A stretch of DNA of 64,000 nucleotides from NCBI RefSeq assembly GCF_001428565.1, contig NZ_LMIA01000002.1, forward strand, positions 1 to 64,000, written 5' to 3'. Origin of the DNA: Nocardioides sp. Root190. Lineage in GTDB: Bacteria > Actinomycetota > Actinomycetes > Propionibacteriales > Nocardioidaceae. The notes beneath the pieces were generated by a model. It was given only the letters and a program-made list of their open reading frames with translations, did no database searches and was not told the DNA's origin. A program made the translations under genes and the position numbers. Each line of letters starts with the position of its first letter. Positions within the stretch are counted from its first letter, which is position 1. Positions 16,866 through 25,668 of the stretch are shown piece by piece.

Positions 16866-16879
16866 TTAGGTTTGCCTAA
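16866..16879. promoter_or_regulatory. DtxR/IdeR-like iron box upstream of hmuO
   Basis: TTAGGTTTGCCTAA contains the two half-sites TTAGG and CCTAA separated by four bases, close to the core of the actinobacterial iron-regulator consensus. It overlaps the stop codon of the TetR gene and lies 112 bp before hmuO. Iron-replete repression of heme oxygenase is the expected effect. Confidence 0.65.
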
Positions 16880-17442
16880 CTCATGTGGCCGAGGCCGCGG
16901 AGAACGAACTCCTCGACCGCGCCCACGGGCAGCTGGCGGGTCGCCAGGGCGGCATGGAGCAGCGACATCGCTGCCTTCCGGTCACTGACCCGGAAGGCTC
17001 CGCTCGCGATCCCCTCGTCGAGGATCTGCTCGAGCACCTCCTCGACGGCCGCGACGTGGTCGTGGATCTTCTCCATCGCCTCCTCCGAGAGGAGGTGGTA
17101 GAGGATCCCGCCCATGCCGGTGTGGAACTGCTGCCCCGCGCGCAGCTGGTGGCGCAGGTAGACCCGGATCCTTGCGACCGGGTCGGGCACCAGGTCCAGG
17201 TCGCGCCGGAGGTCGGCCAGGTAGTGCTGGGTCTCCTCGGTCGCGAACGCGACCACCACCGCTTCCTTGTTGTTGAAGTGGTGGTAGATCGCGGTGCGGC
17301 CGATGTCGGCCCGCGCTGCGATCTGGGCCATCGTGATGGCGTCGAAGCTGCGCTCGTCCATCAGCTCGGCGAAGGCGTCGAAGATCTTGCGCCGCACCAG
17401 GTCGCGGTGGGCGTGGACGGTGTCGGCAGCGATCTTCGGCAC
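16876..17442 (-). CDS. TetR/AcrR family regulator in the heme island
   Basis: A regulator of about 188 residues with the helix-turn-helix ITMAQIAARADIGRTAIYHH. GTG 17442 is preferred: TAGAAT (17455-17450) ends 7 nt before it, and a longer frame from 17535 would have to run through the strong terminator hairpin at 17488-17525. The ligand domain shows no recognisable motif. It lies between the htaA genes and hmuO on the same strand, so heme, biliverdin or a related signal is a reasonable guess for its effector. The stop codon overlaps the iron box. Confidence 0.85.
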   Translation of the reverse strand: MPKIAADTVHAHRDLVRRKIFDAFAELMDERSFDAITMAQIAARADIGRTAIYHHFNNKEAVVVAFATEETQHYLADLRRDLDLVPDPVARIRVYLRHQLRAGQQFHTGMGGILYHLLSEEAMEKIHDHVAAVEEVLEQILDEGIASGAFRVSDRKAAMSLLHAALATRQLPVGAVEEFVLRGLGHMS

Positions 17443-17487
17443 GATGTCGATTCTAGGGTCGGGAGCGGTCGGGAGACGGTGGACGAC

Positions 17488-17525
17488 GCGCGCAGGCGAC
17501 GGTCGGGGGACCGTCGACTGCGCGC
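17488..17525. terminator. Strong hairpin terminator after the heme uptake operon
   Basis: GCGCGCAG (17488-17495) pairs with CTGCGCGC (17518-17525), and CGACGGTC (17497-17504) with GACCGTCG (17509-17516). The result is a stem of 16 pairs with one mismatch and a 4-nt loop. It begins 23 bp after the stop of the last htaA gene. No T-run follows, as is usual in high-GC actinobacteria. Confidence 0.75.
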
Positions 17526-17548
17526 GCCTGTCCATCAGGGAGCCGTGG

Positions 17549-19819
17549 TCAGCGCTTCGCCGTGGCGAACTTCAGCGTGTACTTGCCGGCGTTGACCTGG
17601 CTGCTCCCGGCGTACGACGCCGTCAGCACGTAGGTCCCCTTGGCCAGCTTCGGCAGCGCGAAGGTGACCGTGCCGGCCGACGTCACGTTGGCCTTGGCCG
17701 ACTTCACGGTCTTGCCCTTGGCGTTCTTGACCGCGATCGTCACCGCGCCGGTCGGCTTCACGCCGGCCTTCACGGTGATCCGGATGCCACCGGCCTTGGC
17801 GCCGGTCGGCTTGCGGGGCGACCAGGCACCGCTCACCTTGGAGGCCACCTTCGCGATCTTGACCGTCGTGCTCTTCGTCGAGCCCGCGACGTTCGCGTCA
17901 CCGGCGTACGTCGCGATCACCGTGTAGGTGCCGACGACCCGCTTGGCGAGGGCCACTGTGGCCACACCGTCGGCGTCGAGTGCCGCCGACGCCGACGAGG
18001 TCGAGCCCGTCGAGCTCTTGAGCTGCACCAGCACGTCGCCCGTGGGGACGACGCCGTCCTCGGAGGGGTCGACGGTCACCTTGACGGAGCCGGCCGCGAG
18101 CGGCGTCGGCACCTTGGTGACCTGCACGGCCGTGGTGGAGGTCGCCCTGGCGATCGTGAAGTCCGTCGAGGCCGTCGCCGTCGTGATGTTGGCGTTGCTG
18201 TTGGCTGCCCCGTCGTACGACGCGGTGAGGGTGTAGTCGCCCGCGCTGCCGGCGGGCAGGGTGATCGTCGCCTCACCGGCGGTGAGGGCGGACGGGGCGG
18301 TGACGACGACGTTGTCGGCCGCGTCGGTGATCGTGTAGCTGGCGTTGCCGGTTGCGGCCCCGCCGTCGGCGTCCTCGACCGAGATCGTCGCTGCGCCGCT
18401 GGCGGTGCGGGTCGGAACGGTGTCGACGGTCGCGGTGGCGGTGCCCGGCGCGGCGGCGAAGGTGATCGGCGTGTAGGTCTCGTAGAGCGGCTGGGTGGCA
18501 CCGGAGCCCGGGTAGGTGTAGATCCCGTAGTTGACCGCGGTGGCGACCGAGGCGGCCGCGGTGTCGGCCGCCGCCTTGTCGACCGTCAGGGTGGCGGTGA
18601 AGGAGCCGTCGGGGGCGAGCTCGATGGCGCCGGCGTTGGGACCTCCGACGGTGCCCATGTCAGCCGCGAGGACGGCCCACTGCTGGGAGCTCACCTTGCG
18701 CAGCGAGCTGGCGACCGAGGCCGACGGCTTCCACACCTCCGGGAACTTGCCGAAGACGACGTACGCGCCGGCGGGCTTGCCGGACAGTGGCTGGCGGGTG
18801 CCGGTGGCCAGCGCGGGATCGAACCCGGTGCCGGTCACCGTGACCTCGTGCGCGCCGTTCGGCAGCAGCTCGACGTCGCTGACCTCCACGGCCGGCGGGG
18901 GCGGCGTGGCGTCGAACGACACCTCGAGCGGGAGGGTGGGCTTGCGCGCGTCGGCGCCGCCGCCGGTGGAGTACCAGTAGGGGCCGCCGCCGGTGAGCTG
19001 CTGGAAGTCGACGAAGCTCGACGGGAAGGAGCCCCAGCTGCCGCCGGTGCGGACCTGGGGGCTGCTGGAGGCGGGCGCGGTGTACTCGACCTCGGTGTAG
19101 GCCGGGGTCGAGGTGAAGCCCAGGGTGGCGACGTCGACGCCGCTCAGCGTGGCGAGGGTGACCTCCTGGTCGGCGAGGTCGTTCCACACCGCAGGGTTCG
19201 CCATGTCGGCGGCGTAGCCGTCGACGGTGGCGGTGACCTCGCCGGTGCCGTCGGCGTCGACCGTCAGCTCCGGGTCGGAGAGGTAGAAGAACGTCATGCC
19301 GGAGTAGTAGAGGATCGTGGCGTCGCCGTCCCACTGGATCGAGGCGGTGTTCGCGGCGACGTCGACCTCACCGGTGCCGTTGCGGAAGACCAGCTGGTTC
19401 TCCCCGCTGATCCCGTTGCCGGTCGTGCCCGTCGTCCCGGCGGCGTTCTGCCGGGTGCCGACGAAGGTGGTCGGGGCGTAGCCGCCACCGGTCTGGAGGT
19501 CCTCGATGGTGACGTTGCCGTCGGTGTTCTTCCACCCGGCGGCGGCGCCGTCGGTCCAGGTGGCGCCCTCGTCGGCGGTCTTGAGCGCCTGGCTCTTGCC
19601 GGGGTTGCCGACCTTGCCCGCGGACATCAGGTTCCACGTGCCGGGGGCGAAGGCAGCACTGCCGGACTCGACATTGATGCCCCAACGGAGGACGGCGTCG
19701 TCGACGCTGACGGTGGCGGCGTGGGCGGCAGGGGCCGTGGCGGCCCCCAGGACGGCGAGTCCTGTGGCGGTGAGGGCTGCGGCAGCAATGCCGGCGATGC
19801 CCCGACGTACGGTTCTCAT
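17549..19819 (-). CDS. Secreted HtaA-domain heme-binding protein with Ig-like repeats
   Basis: A 756-residue exported protein. After a signal peptide (cleavage near AAHAAT) comes an HtaA conserved region starting DAVLRWGINVE, with AFAPGTWNLMSAGK, FRNGTGEVDV and PYWYSTGGGADARKP. The rest (about residues 400-756) is built of threonine- and valine-rich Ig-like repeats, the last two containing SASYAG/ATYAG-type motifs. No C-terminal membrane anchor or sorting signal is visible, so retention would need another contact. ATG 19819 overlaps the upstream stop by 4 bp. HtaA domains bind heme in Corynebacterium; the Ig-like tail probably projects the domain. Confidence 0.88.
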   Translation of the reverse strand: MRTVRRGIAGIAAAALTATGLAVLGAATAPAAHAATVSVDDAVLRWGINVESGSAAFAPGTWNLMSAGKVGNPGKSQALKTADEGATWTDGAAAGWKNTDGNVTIEDLQTGGGYAPTTFVGTRQNAAGTTGTTGNGISGENQLVFRNGTGEVDVAANTASIQWDGDATILYYSGMTFFYLSDPELTVDADGTGEVTATVDGYAADMANPAVWNDLADQEVTLATLSGVDVATLGFTSTPAYTEVEYTAPASSSPQVRTGGSWGSFPSSFVDFQQLTGGGPYWYSTGGGADARKPTLPLEVSFDATPPPPAVEVSDVELLPNGAHEVTVTGTGFDPALATGTRQPLSGKPAGAYVVFGKFPEVWKPSASVASSLRKVSSQQWAVLAADMGTVGGPNAGAIELAPDGSFTATLTVDKAAADTAAASVATAVNYGIYTYPGSGATQPLYETYTPITFAAAPGTATATVDTVPTRTASGAATISVEDADGGAATGNASYTITDAADNVVVTAPSALTAGEATITLPAGSAGDYTLTASYDGAANSNANITTATASTDFTIARATSTTAVQVTKVPTPLAAGSVKVTVDPSEDGVVPTGDVLVQLKSSTGSTSSASAALDADGVATVALAKRVVGTYTVIATYAGDANVAGSTKSTTVKIAKVASKVSGAWSPRKPTGAKAGGIRITVKAGVKPTGAVTIAVKNAKGKTVKSAKANVTSAGTVTFALPKLAKGTYVLTASYAGSSQVNAGKYTLKFATAKR

Positions 19820-21270
19820 CGGTTTCCTCTCAGGCGGTTCATCAGGGGGTTGAGCTGGGGGTTCAACAGGGTGATTCCGCCCGCTCCGAGCAGCAGCAGG
19901 AATCCGAGGGCCCACTCCCAGCCCCGGTTCACGCCGATCGGGCGGTCCGGGGTGGTCGGGGAGGAGGCGAGTGCATAGGCCACCGGCGGCTGGTACGACG
20001 CCGGGGTCGAGGCCGCGACGGCGGCGGCCGGGTCGAAGGGCCGGACGGGCAGGACCGGGCCGGGAGGCTGGAAGGTGCTCGTCGGCAGGGCCGGGCCCCG
20101 GGGCTGGGTGATCGGCGGTGCCTGGCCGGTGGGGTTCTCGGGCTGCTCGGTCGGCGTGGTCGGGGTGAGGGGCGGTGCCTCGGGCTCGATGGCCGTCCCG
20201 GCGTCCCAGCTGACGGTGAGTGGCTTGGTCGGCTTGAAGCGGTCGCCGCTGCCTCCGGAGGAGTACCAGTAGGCGCCCATGCCGACCTTCTCGAGGAAGG
20301 CCAGCATCGCCCCCGGCACCGCGCCCCAGCTGGCGCCGGTCCGGACCTGGGCGACGGCGCCGGCGGGCGCGTCGTAGCGGACGCCGAGGTACTTCGTCGG
20401 GGCGGTGAACCCCTCGTCCGCTGCGAGCTCCTCGACACCGACGCCCTCCAGGTCTGCCAGCGTGACCGGCGTCGCGGGGACGGGCGCCCAGACCGAGGTG
20501 TCCTCCATCGAGCTGGAGTAGCCGGAGCCGGAGGCGGTGATGCGGGCGCCGTCCGGGGTGACCTCGAGGACCGGATCGGTCACCGTGTAGAAGCTCATGC
20601 CGGAGTAGTAGAAGACGGTGAAGGAGCCCTTCCAGCGGATCGTCGCGGTGCCCGCATCGGGGTCGACCTCGCCCGTGCCGCCGGTGATGACGACCTGGTG
20701 GTTGCTGAAGATCGCGACGCTCGGACCGCCGAGGGACTGGCCGTCGGGACCGGTCTTCAGCCCTTCGAAGGTCGCGAGCACGGGACCGGCCGAGGTGTTC
20801 TTCTCGATCCGGACCCTGCCGCTCGTCGCGCGCCAGGCGGTGGCGCCGGTGCCGGGCCACTTCGCGCGGGCATCGATGACCTGCCCACCGCTGCCCGGGT
20901 CGGGCGCCTTTCCGGCGGAGAGGAAGTTGAAGGTGCCGGGCGCGAAGGCGTTGTTGTTGCTCTCGTCGTTGACGCCCCAGCGCAGGACCGCGTCGTCGAC
21001 GGTGAACGCTGCGGGGCCTGCGGGATCGGTGCCCTCGTCGGCCGGTTCGTCGGCCGGTTCGTCCGACGGCTCGTCGCTCGCAGCCGAGGAGACGGCCTGC
21101 TCGGCCTGCTGGGCCTGCTCGGTCGGCTGCTCGGTGGGCTGCTCGCTCGAGGTCGTGCTCGCCTCGGTGGGGGCCGGGTCGTCGGCGGTCGCGGGGGCGA
21201 GCGAGGTGAGGAGCAGGCAGAGCGCGGCCGCGAGGGCGAGGACGAGGGGGACCAGTCGGCGTGTCATCAC
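19816..21270 (-). CDS. htaA: Membrane-anchored HtaA-domain heme-binding protein
   Basis: A 484-residue surface protein: signal peptide (residues 1-29), an acidic Thr/Glu/Pro-rich linker with repeated EQPTEQ and SDEPADEPADE, one HtaA domain (about 88-345) starting DAVLRWGVNDES, a proline-rich stalk and a C-terminal transmembrane helix (LGFLLLLGAGGITLL) with a short basic tail. This is the architecture of Corynebacterium HtaA/HtaB proteins, which pass heme to HmuT. It overlaps both neighbours by 4 bp. The heme-ligating tyrosine and histidine cannot be assigned without an alignment; the gene symbol refers to the family. Confidence 0.88.
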   Translation of the reverse strand: MMTRRLVPLVLALAAALCLLLTSLAPATADDPAPTEASTTSSEQPTEQPTEQAQQAEQAVSSAASDEPSDEPADEPADEGTDPAGPAAFTVDDAVLRWGVNDESNNNAFAPGTFNFLSAGKAPDPGSGGQVIDARAKWPGTGATAWRATSGRVRIEKNTSAGPVLATFEGLKTGPDGQSLGGPSVAIFSNHQVVITGGTGEVDPDAGTATIRWKGSFTVFYYSGMSFYTVTDPVLEVTPDGARITASGSGYSSSMEDTSVWAPVPATPVTLADLEGVGVEELAADEGFTAPTKYLGVRYDAPAGAVAQVRTGASWGAVPGAMLAFLEKVGMGAYWYSSGGSGDRFKPTKPLTVSWDAGTAIEPEAPPLTPTTPTEQPENPTGQAPPITQPRGPALPTSTFQPPGPVLPVRPFDPAAAVAASTPASYQPPVAYALASSPTTPDRPIGVNRGWEWALGFLLLLGAGGITLLNPQLNPLMNRLRGNR

Positions 21271-22430
21271 GCGACCCCGAGCGGGGTCCGCGGACCGCGG
21301 CGGCGCAGCAGCAGCCGCAGCGCCACGACGAGGACGGCGATCGCGAACAGGGCTCCTGCGGCGATCAGGAAGATCCGTGAGTCGCTCAGCCCGTCGTCGG
21401 AGGCGTCGGCCGCAGCGGGGACGACGGCGGGCTCGTCCGCCGCGCGCACGGCGAACCGCTCGCTGGCCCGGCTGCCCGAGGCGGCACCGGAGAGGCGCAG
21501 CTCATGGGTCCCGGCCGCCAGGGTCGCCGGCAGCGGCAGGATGCCGGCGACCTCGCCCGACGGTCCGGCCACCAGCGGCCCGATGCCGGCGGCGCCGTCG
21601 TCGAGCACGCCGATCACCTGCTCGCCCGGACGGAAGCCGGTCCCGGTGAAGGCGAGGGTGTTGCCGACCTTGGCGGTCAGCCGGTCGGTGAGGACCTTGG
21701 GCTTGCCGGTCGCCTGCTGGGCGCCCGAAGCGGTGCCGTTCGCGGGCGTGTCGCCGGTGGCCACCGACTCGCCGGTCGTCGTCGCGTCCTGCGGCGTCGC
21801 GGACTGCTCCTGCTGCCCGGCCGGCGCGGCGTCGTACACGCTGGCGAACCGGACCGGTGTGAAGGTCTCGTTGGCGGCGTTCTTCACGCCGTGGGCGCCG
21901 ATGGTGATCACGCCACAGGTGACCTTGCGGCAGTCGACCGAGACGATCTTCCCGTTGCGGTCGACGCTCTGGAAGGTCGGACCGGGCACGGTGAGCTTCA
22001 TGCTGAAGCTGCCGCCCTTGCCGAGCACGGCGTTGGCCTCGGAGGCGGTGGAACTGCCGGGGAAGGCGATGAACTTCAGGTAGCCCTGGTTGTCGGCGGC
22101 GTTCTCCGAGTCGGGGATGTAGCGGTAGTCGCTGCCGGTCACGCCGCCGCGGGACGGCTTCCAGGAGCCTCCGCGCGGGTCGTCGACCCAGCCGAACATC
22201 AGGTAGACGCCACCGAAGCCGCCCTGGACGGACTGGAAGCCGCGGCCCTTGATGGTCAGCGCCGTGCGGTAGGTCAGGTCGGCGGTCGCGCCGCCGCGGT
22301 CATTGGTGACCGTGATCCGGGCGGCCGCGTGGGCCGGTGCGGTGGTGCTGGCGGTGAGGCCGGTGGCGAACAGTCCGGCCAGCAGGGCGACGCTGAGGGA
22401 GCGGGCAGCGGCCCGCGCGAGGAAGGTCAT
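21267..22430 (-). CDS. Predicted surface protein of the heme operon, function unknown
   Basis: A 387-residue exported protein: signal peptide (about 1-36, ending HAAARI), an extracellular domain with the only two cysteines close together (DCRKVTCGVITIG), a Thr/Ser/Gln-rich linker, a second beta-rich segment (TFTGTGFRPGEQVIGVLDD) and a C-terminal membrane helix (IFLIAAGALFAIAVLVVAL) with a basic tail. The FNLK-like first domain resembles the non-HtaA part of the Ig-type neighbours but lacks the DAVLRWG signature. It lies between hmuV and htaA with 4-bp overlaps on both sides, so a role in heme capture or transfer is inferred from context alone. Confidence 0.75.
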   Translation of the reverse strand: MTFLARAAARSLSVALLAGLFATGLTASTTAPAHAAARITVTNDRGGATADLTYRTALTIKGRGFQSVQGGFGGVYLMFGWVDDPRGGSWKPSRGGVTGSDYRYIPDSENAADNQGYLKFIAFPGSSTASEANAVLGKGGSFSMKLTVPGPTFQSVDRNGKIVSVDCRKVTCGVITIGAHGVKNAANETFTPVRFASVYDAAPAGQQEQSATPQDATTTGESVATGDTPANGTASGAQQATGKPKVLTDRLTAKVGNTLAFTGTGFRPGEQVIGVLDDGAAGIGPLVAGPSGEVAGILPLPATLAAGTHELRLSGAASGSRASERFAVRAADEPAVVPAAADASDDGLSDSRIFLIAAGALFAIAVLVVALRLLLRRRGPRTPLGVA

Positions 22431-23239
22431 GCGGTCTCCTCCCGGGAAAGGGACGTACGGCGGTCCGGGAGCACGAGCAGCTCACCGGTCGCCGGGTGGG
22501 CGAGGACATCGATCGGGTGGTCGTAGACGAGGCTCAGCAGCGGAGCGGTGAAGACCGAGGCGGGCGGACCCTCGGCGGTGACCCGGCCGTGGTGGAGAAG
22601 CGCGACGCGGTCGGCCCATGCCGCCGCGAGGGACAGGTCGTGGAGCACCACCACCACAGCCGCACCGGTGGCCGCCTCGGCGCGAGCCCGGCTCAGCACG
22701 GCCTCCTGGTGGCCGATGTCGAGTGCGGCGGTCGGTTCGTCGAGGAGCAGGATGCCGGTGCGCTGGGCGAGCACCCGCGCGAAGGAGGTGCGACCCTTCT
22801 CGCCACCGGAGAGCAGGCTGAAGGACTGGCCGGCGAGACGCTCCACATCGGTGCTCTCCATCGCCTCGGCGACCACGCGGTCGTCGTCGTCCTCCTCGGG
22901 GTGACCGCGCCACGGAGCGCGGCCCATCCGGACGACGTCACCTGCGGGGAACGGGAAGGAGATCCGGTGCTCCTGGGTGAGCACGGAGCGTTCGCGCGCC
23001 ATCTGGCGCAGCTTCCACTCGCCGAGTGGGCGGCCGTCGAGTCGCACCTCGCCGTCGTCGGGGGTGACGTCGCCGGCGAGGACCGAGAGCAGCGTCGACT
23101 TGCCGGCACCGTTGGGTCCGACCAGCGCGAGGACCTCGCGACGGCGTACCTCCAGGTCGACGGAGTCGAGGATCGGTCGGTGGCCGTAGCTGAGGCTGAT
23201 GCCGTGGGCCGTCAGGGCGGCGGTGCCGGACAGGCTCAT
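22427..23239 (-). CDS. hmuV: Heme ABC transporter ATP-binding protein
   Basis: HmuV energises heme import through HmuU. The 270-residue protein has Walker A GPNGAGKST, the signature LSGGEKGRTSFARVLAQ, Walker B ILLLDEPTAALD and the switch histidine in VVLHDLSLAAAWAD. The signature has GRTS where QRV/QRA is common, within the variation of heme importers. ATG 23239 overlaps the hmuU stop by 4 bp. It lies third in the tightly overlapping hmuT-U-V-surface-htaA operon. Confidence 0.95.
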   Translation of the reverse strand: MSLSGTAALTAHGISLSYGHRPILDSVDLEVRRREVLALVGPNGAGKSTLLSVLAGDVTPDDGEVRLDGRPLGEWKLRQMARERSVLTQEHRISFPFPAGDVVRMGRAPWRGHPEEDDDDRVVAEAMESTDVERLAGQSFSLLSGGEKGRTSFARVLAQRTGILLLDEPTAALDIGHQEAVLSRARAEAATGAAVVVVLHDLSLAAAWADRVALLHHGRVTAEGPPASVFTAPLLSLVYDHPIDVLAHPATGELLVLPDRRTSLSREETA

Positions 23240-24333
23240 GCCCAGCCTCCCGCGGTGCGGCGGGTGCGGCGCAACAGCCAGAAGAAGAAGGGGCCGCCGA
23301 CCAGCGAGGTCAGCATCCCGAGGGGCAGGTCGGTGTAGGCGATGGCCGTGCGGGCCACGGTGTCGGCGCAGATCAGGACGAGCGCGCCCGCCAGCAAGGA
23401 GGCGATCAGCAGGGTGCGGTGGCCCGGCCCGGTGATCATCCGCACCAGGTGGGGCACCACCAGGCCGACGAAGGCGACGATGCCGCAGAAGCTGACGGCG
23501 GCGGCGGTGAGCATGGCGACCACGACGATCAGCAGGATCCGCAGCCCTTCGACGTTGACCCCGAGGTGGCGGGCAGAACGCTCGCCGAGGGCCAGCAGGT
23601 CGAGGCTGCGCGAGCAGGCGAGGGCGATGGTCACGCCGAGCGCGGCGAGTGGGGCGACGACCACGACGTAGCTCCAGCGGCTGCCGTTGAGGCTGCCCAG
23701 CTGCCAGAAGACGATCGATTCGCGGGCCTGGGTGTCGCCCAGGAACATCAGCATCGCGAGGAGTGCGCCGGCCACGGCGTTGACCGCGATGCCCGTGAGG
23801 ACCAGGGTCACGACCTCGGTGCGTCCGTCGGAGCGCGAGAGTGCGTAGACGAGCAGTGTGGTGACCAGGCCACCGAGGAAGGCGCAGACCGGGATCGACC
23901 AGTCGCCGGCGAAGCGGAGACCGAACACGATGGCGGCGCCGGCGGCGACGGCTGCCCCCGAGGAGACGCCGACGACGCTCGGCTCGGCGAGCGGATTGCC
24001 GAACACGCCCTGCATGGCGGCACCCGCCACAGCGAGCGAACCGCCGACGATCACGGCCATCGCGATCCGCGAGAACCGGACGTTCCACAGGGTGTACTCG
24101 CCGCGGGGGTGGCTGGGGAGCGGGCCGATGTCGAGCCCGACCCGGTGGGCGATCGAGCCGAGGATCTCCTGCAGGGGGATCTTCAACTGGCCCGAACCGC
24201 AGGCGACCAGGGTCGCGACGACCAGTGCGGCCACGAGGAAGACGTACAACAGCACGACACGCCGCCGGCGCTTGCGGTCGAGCGTCGGGGCGACGGTCGG
24301 CGCGACGGGCGCGGCGGACAGGACGGCCGTCAT
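23236..24333 (-). CDS. hmuU: Heme ABC transporter permease (FecCD family)
   Basis: A 365-residue FecCD-type permease with about ten membrane helices after a 27-residue cytoplasmic tail (RKRRRRVV precedes the first helix). The conserved loop NPLAEPSVVGVSSGAAVAAG and the coupling region GIVAFVGLVVPHLVRMITG are diagnostic. It carries heme across the membrane as a dimer driven by HmuV. Start and stop overlap the flanking genes by 4 bp each. Confidence 0.95.
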   Translation of the reverse strand: MTAVLSAAPVAPTVAPTLDRKRRRRVVLLYVFLVAALVVATLVACGSGQLKIPLQEILGSIAHRVGLDIGPLPSHPRGEYTLWNVRFSRIAMAVIVGGSLAVAGAAMQGVFGNPLAEPSVVGVSSGAAVAAGAAIVFGLRFAGDWSIPVCAFLGGLVTTLLVYALSRSDGRTEVVTLVLTGIAVNAVAGALLAMLMFLGDTQARESIVFWQLGSLNGSRWSYVVVVAPLAALGVTIALACSRSLDLLALGERSARHLGVNVEGLRILLIVVVAMLTAAAVSFCGIVAFVGLVVPHLVRMITGPGHRTLLIASLLAGALVLICADTVARTAIAYTDLPLGMLTSLVGGPFFFWLLRRTRRTAGGWA

Positions 24334-25457
24334 GAGGCGTCCGGGAGGCTGTCGGGGGCGTAGAGCGCGACCGCGAGGGCGTTGAGCACGTCGGCGGTTC
24401 GCGGGCCGTAGCTCAGGACCTGGTCGTCGTCCATCGCGATGATGCGCTCGTTCTCGCCGGCCGGGGTCTGCGCGAGCGCGGGGAACTGGTCGAGCAGCCC
24501 GTCCACGCCGCCCACGGAGTCGAGGCCCTTGTTCATCATCAAGATGGCGTCCGGCTGGGCCTGGATCAGGCCCTCGTCGTTGACCGGCTTCATGCCGTCC
24601 CAGCCGATCTCGCTGCTGACGTCGTAGCCGCCGGCGGCGGTGACCAGGGCGTCGGCCCCGGAACCACGGCCGAACATGTAGTAGACGTTGGCCTGCCCGC
24701 GCACGTAGAGGAAGACCATGCGCAGCTTGCCGGTGACATCGGCTGGAGCGACCTTTGCGATCTCTGCCTGGACGGCGGCGGCCTCGGCCTCGATCCGCTT
24801 GCCGAGCTCACGGCCCTGCTCCGGCACACCGAGCGCCTCGGCGACCTCGGAGGTCAGCGTGGAGAGGTTGTCCAGGTTGCGCTCGGCGTCGACCACCACC
24901 ACAGGGATCCCGGCCTCGCGGATCTGCAGGACGACGCTCCACGGCCCGAGGGAGGTGTCGGTGACCAGGACCGTCGGGTCGAGCTCGAGGATGGCCTCGG
25001 CGTTGAGCTCGTGGCCGTTCTGGGTCACCAGCGGACGGTCCTCGATCTCCTCGTAGGCGGAGGAGACGTCGCGGCCGATGATGTTCTCGCCGAGGCCGAG
25101 CTCGAAGACGGTCTGCGAGAGCGTGCCGTAGATGTCGAGCGCCAGGATCCGGCTGACGTCGGTGACCCTCACCTGCGTGCCCTGCGCGTCGGTGACGCTC
25201 GCCGGCAGCTGGGGGACCGGGTTCTCCTCGATCGGGCGGATGTCGGGCTCGGGCAGGTTGATGTCGACCGCGCCCTTCCACGACCGTGGGTCGGCCAGCG
25301 GTGTGACGTCGGCGATCGAGGGGACCTCGGTGACCGGCCCGTCCGTGCCGTGCCCGCCGGCGCCGTCGAGGACCGGTCCGCACCCGACGACGGCCACCAG
25401 GAGCAGACCGAGGGTGGCGATGCGAGCGGTACGACGGGGGGTGCGGTGCGAGGGCAT
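24330..25457 (-). CDS. hmuT: Heme substrate-binding lipoprotein
   Basis: A 375-residue lipoprotein: basic N-terminus, hydrophobic stretch, lipobox VVGC near residue 26, then a PeriBP_2 domain with VTDVSRILALDIYG, IGRDVSSAYEEI and ALGVPEQGRELGKRIE. HmuT receives heme from surface proteins and delivers it to HmuUV. It is the first gene of the operon; an iron box lies 60 bp upstream (25517-25534), so it should be expressed under iron limitation. The ATG at 25457 has only a weak AAGAG 9-10 nt upstream. Confidence 0.94.
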   Translation of the reverse strand: MPSHRTPRRTARIATLGLLLVAVVGCGPVLDGAGGHGTDGPVTEVPSIADVTPLADPRSWKGAVDINLPEPDIRPIEENPVPQLPASVTDAQGTQVRVTDVSRILALDIYGTLSQTVFELGLGENIIGRDVSSAYEEIEDRPLVTQNGHELNAEAILELDPTVLVTDTSLGPWSVVLQIREAGIPVVVVDAERNLDNLSTLTSEVAEALGVPEQGRELGKRIEAEAAAVQAEIAKVAPADVTGKLRMVFLYVRGQANVYYMFGRGSGADALVTAAGGYDVSSEIGWDGMKPVNDEGLIQAQPDAILMMNKGLDSVGGVDGLLDQFPALAQTPAGENERIIAMDDDQVLSYGPRTADVLNALAVALYAPDSLPDAS

Positions 25458-25516
25458 ACAGGCGACTCTTTGCTGTCAGAGTGTCAGGAAGTGCAGGCAA
25501 AGGTGACCCTAACACG

Positions 25517-25534
25517 TACCTAAGGCATACCTAA
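25517..25534. promoter_or_regulatory. DtxR/IdeR-like iron box of the hmuT operon
   Basis: TACCTAAGGCATACCTAA (minus strand TTAGGTATGCCTTAGGTA) has two TTAGG-type half-sites and lies 60-77 bp before the hmuT start. It matches the actinobacterial iron-box pattern TTAGGTTAGgCTAACCTAA in most positions. Confidence 0.72.
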
Positions 25535-25668
25535 TCCGCAGACAGAATTGAGCGCGATTGCCACACCGAATCGCTTGCTGACGGCGGTCGCGGGCGGCTG
25601 ACGACCTGTCAAGGAGAGCGCCGACGCCTCCCGTTGACCGTGGGGCGGCGCGCCGGTAGAGTCGGGGT

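Noticed and set aside
17443..17535. Longer start for the TetR gene at 17535
   Set aside because: It would translate across the terminator hairpin at 17488-17525 and has a non-TetR-like proline-rich start; GTG 17442 has a well-placed -10.
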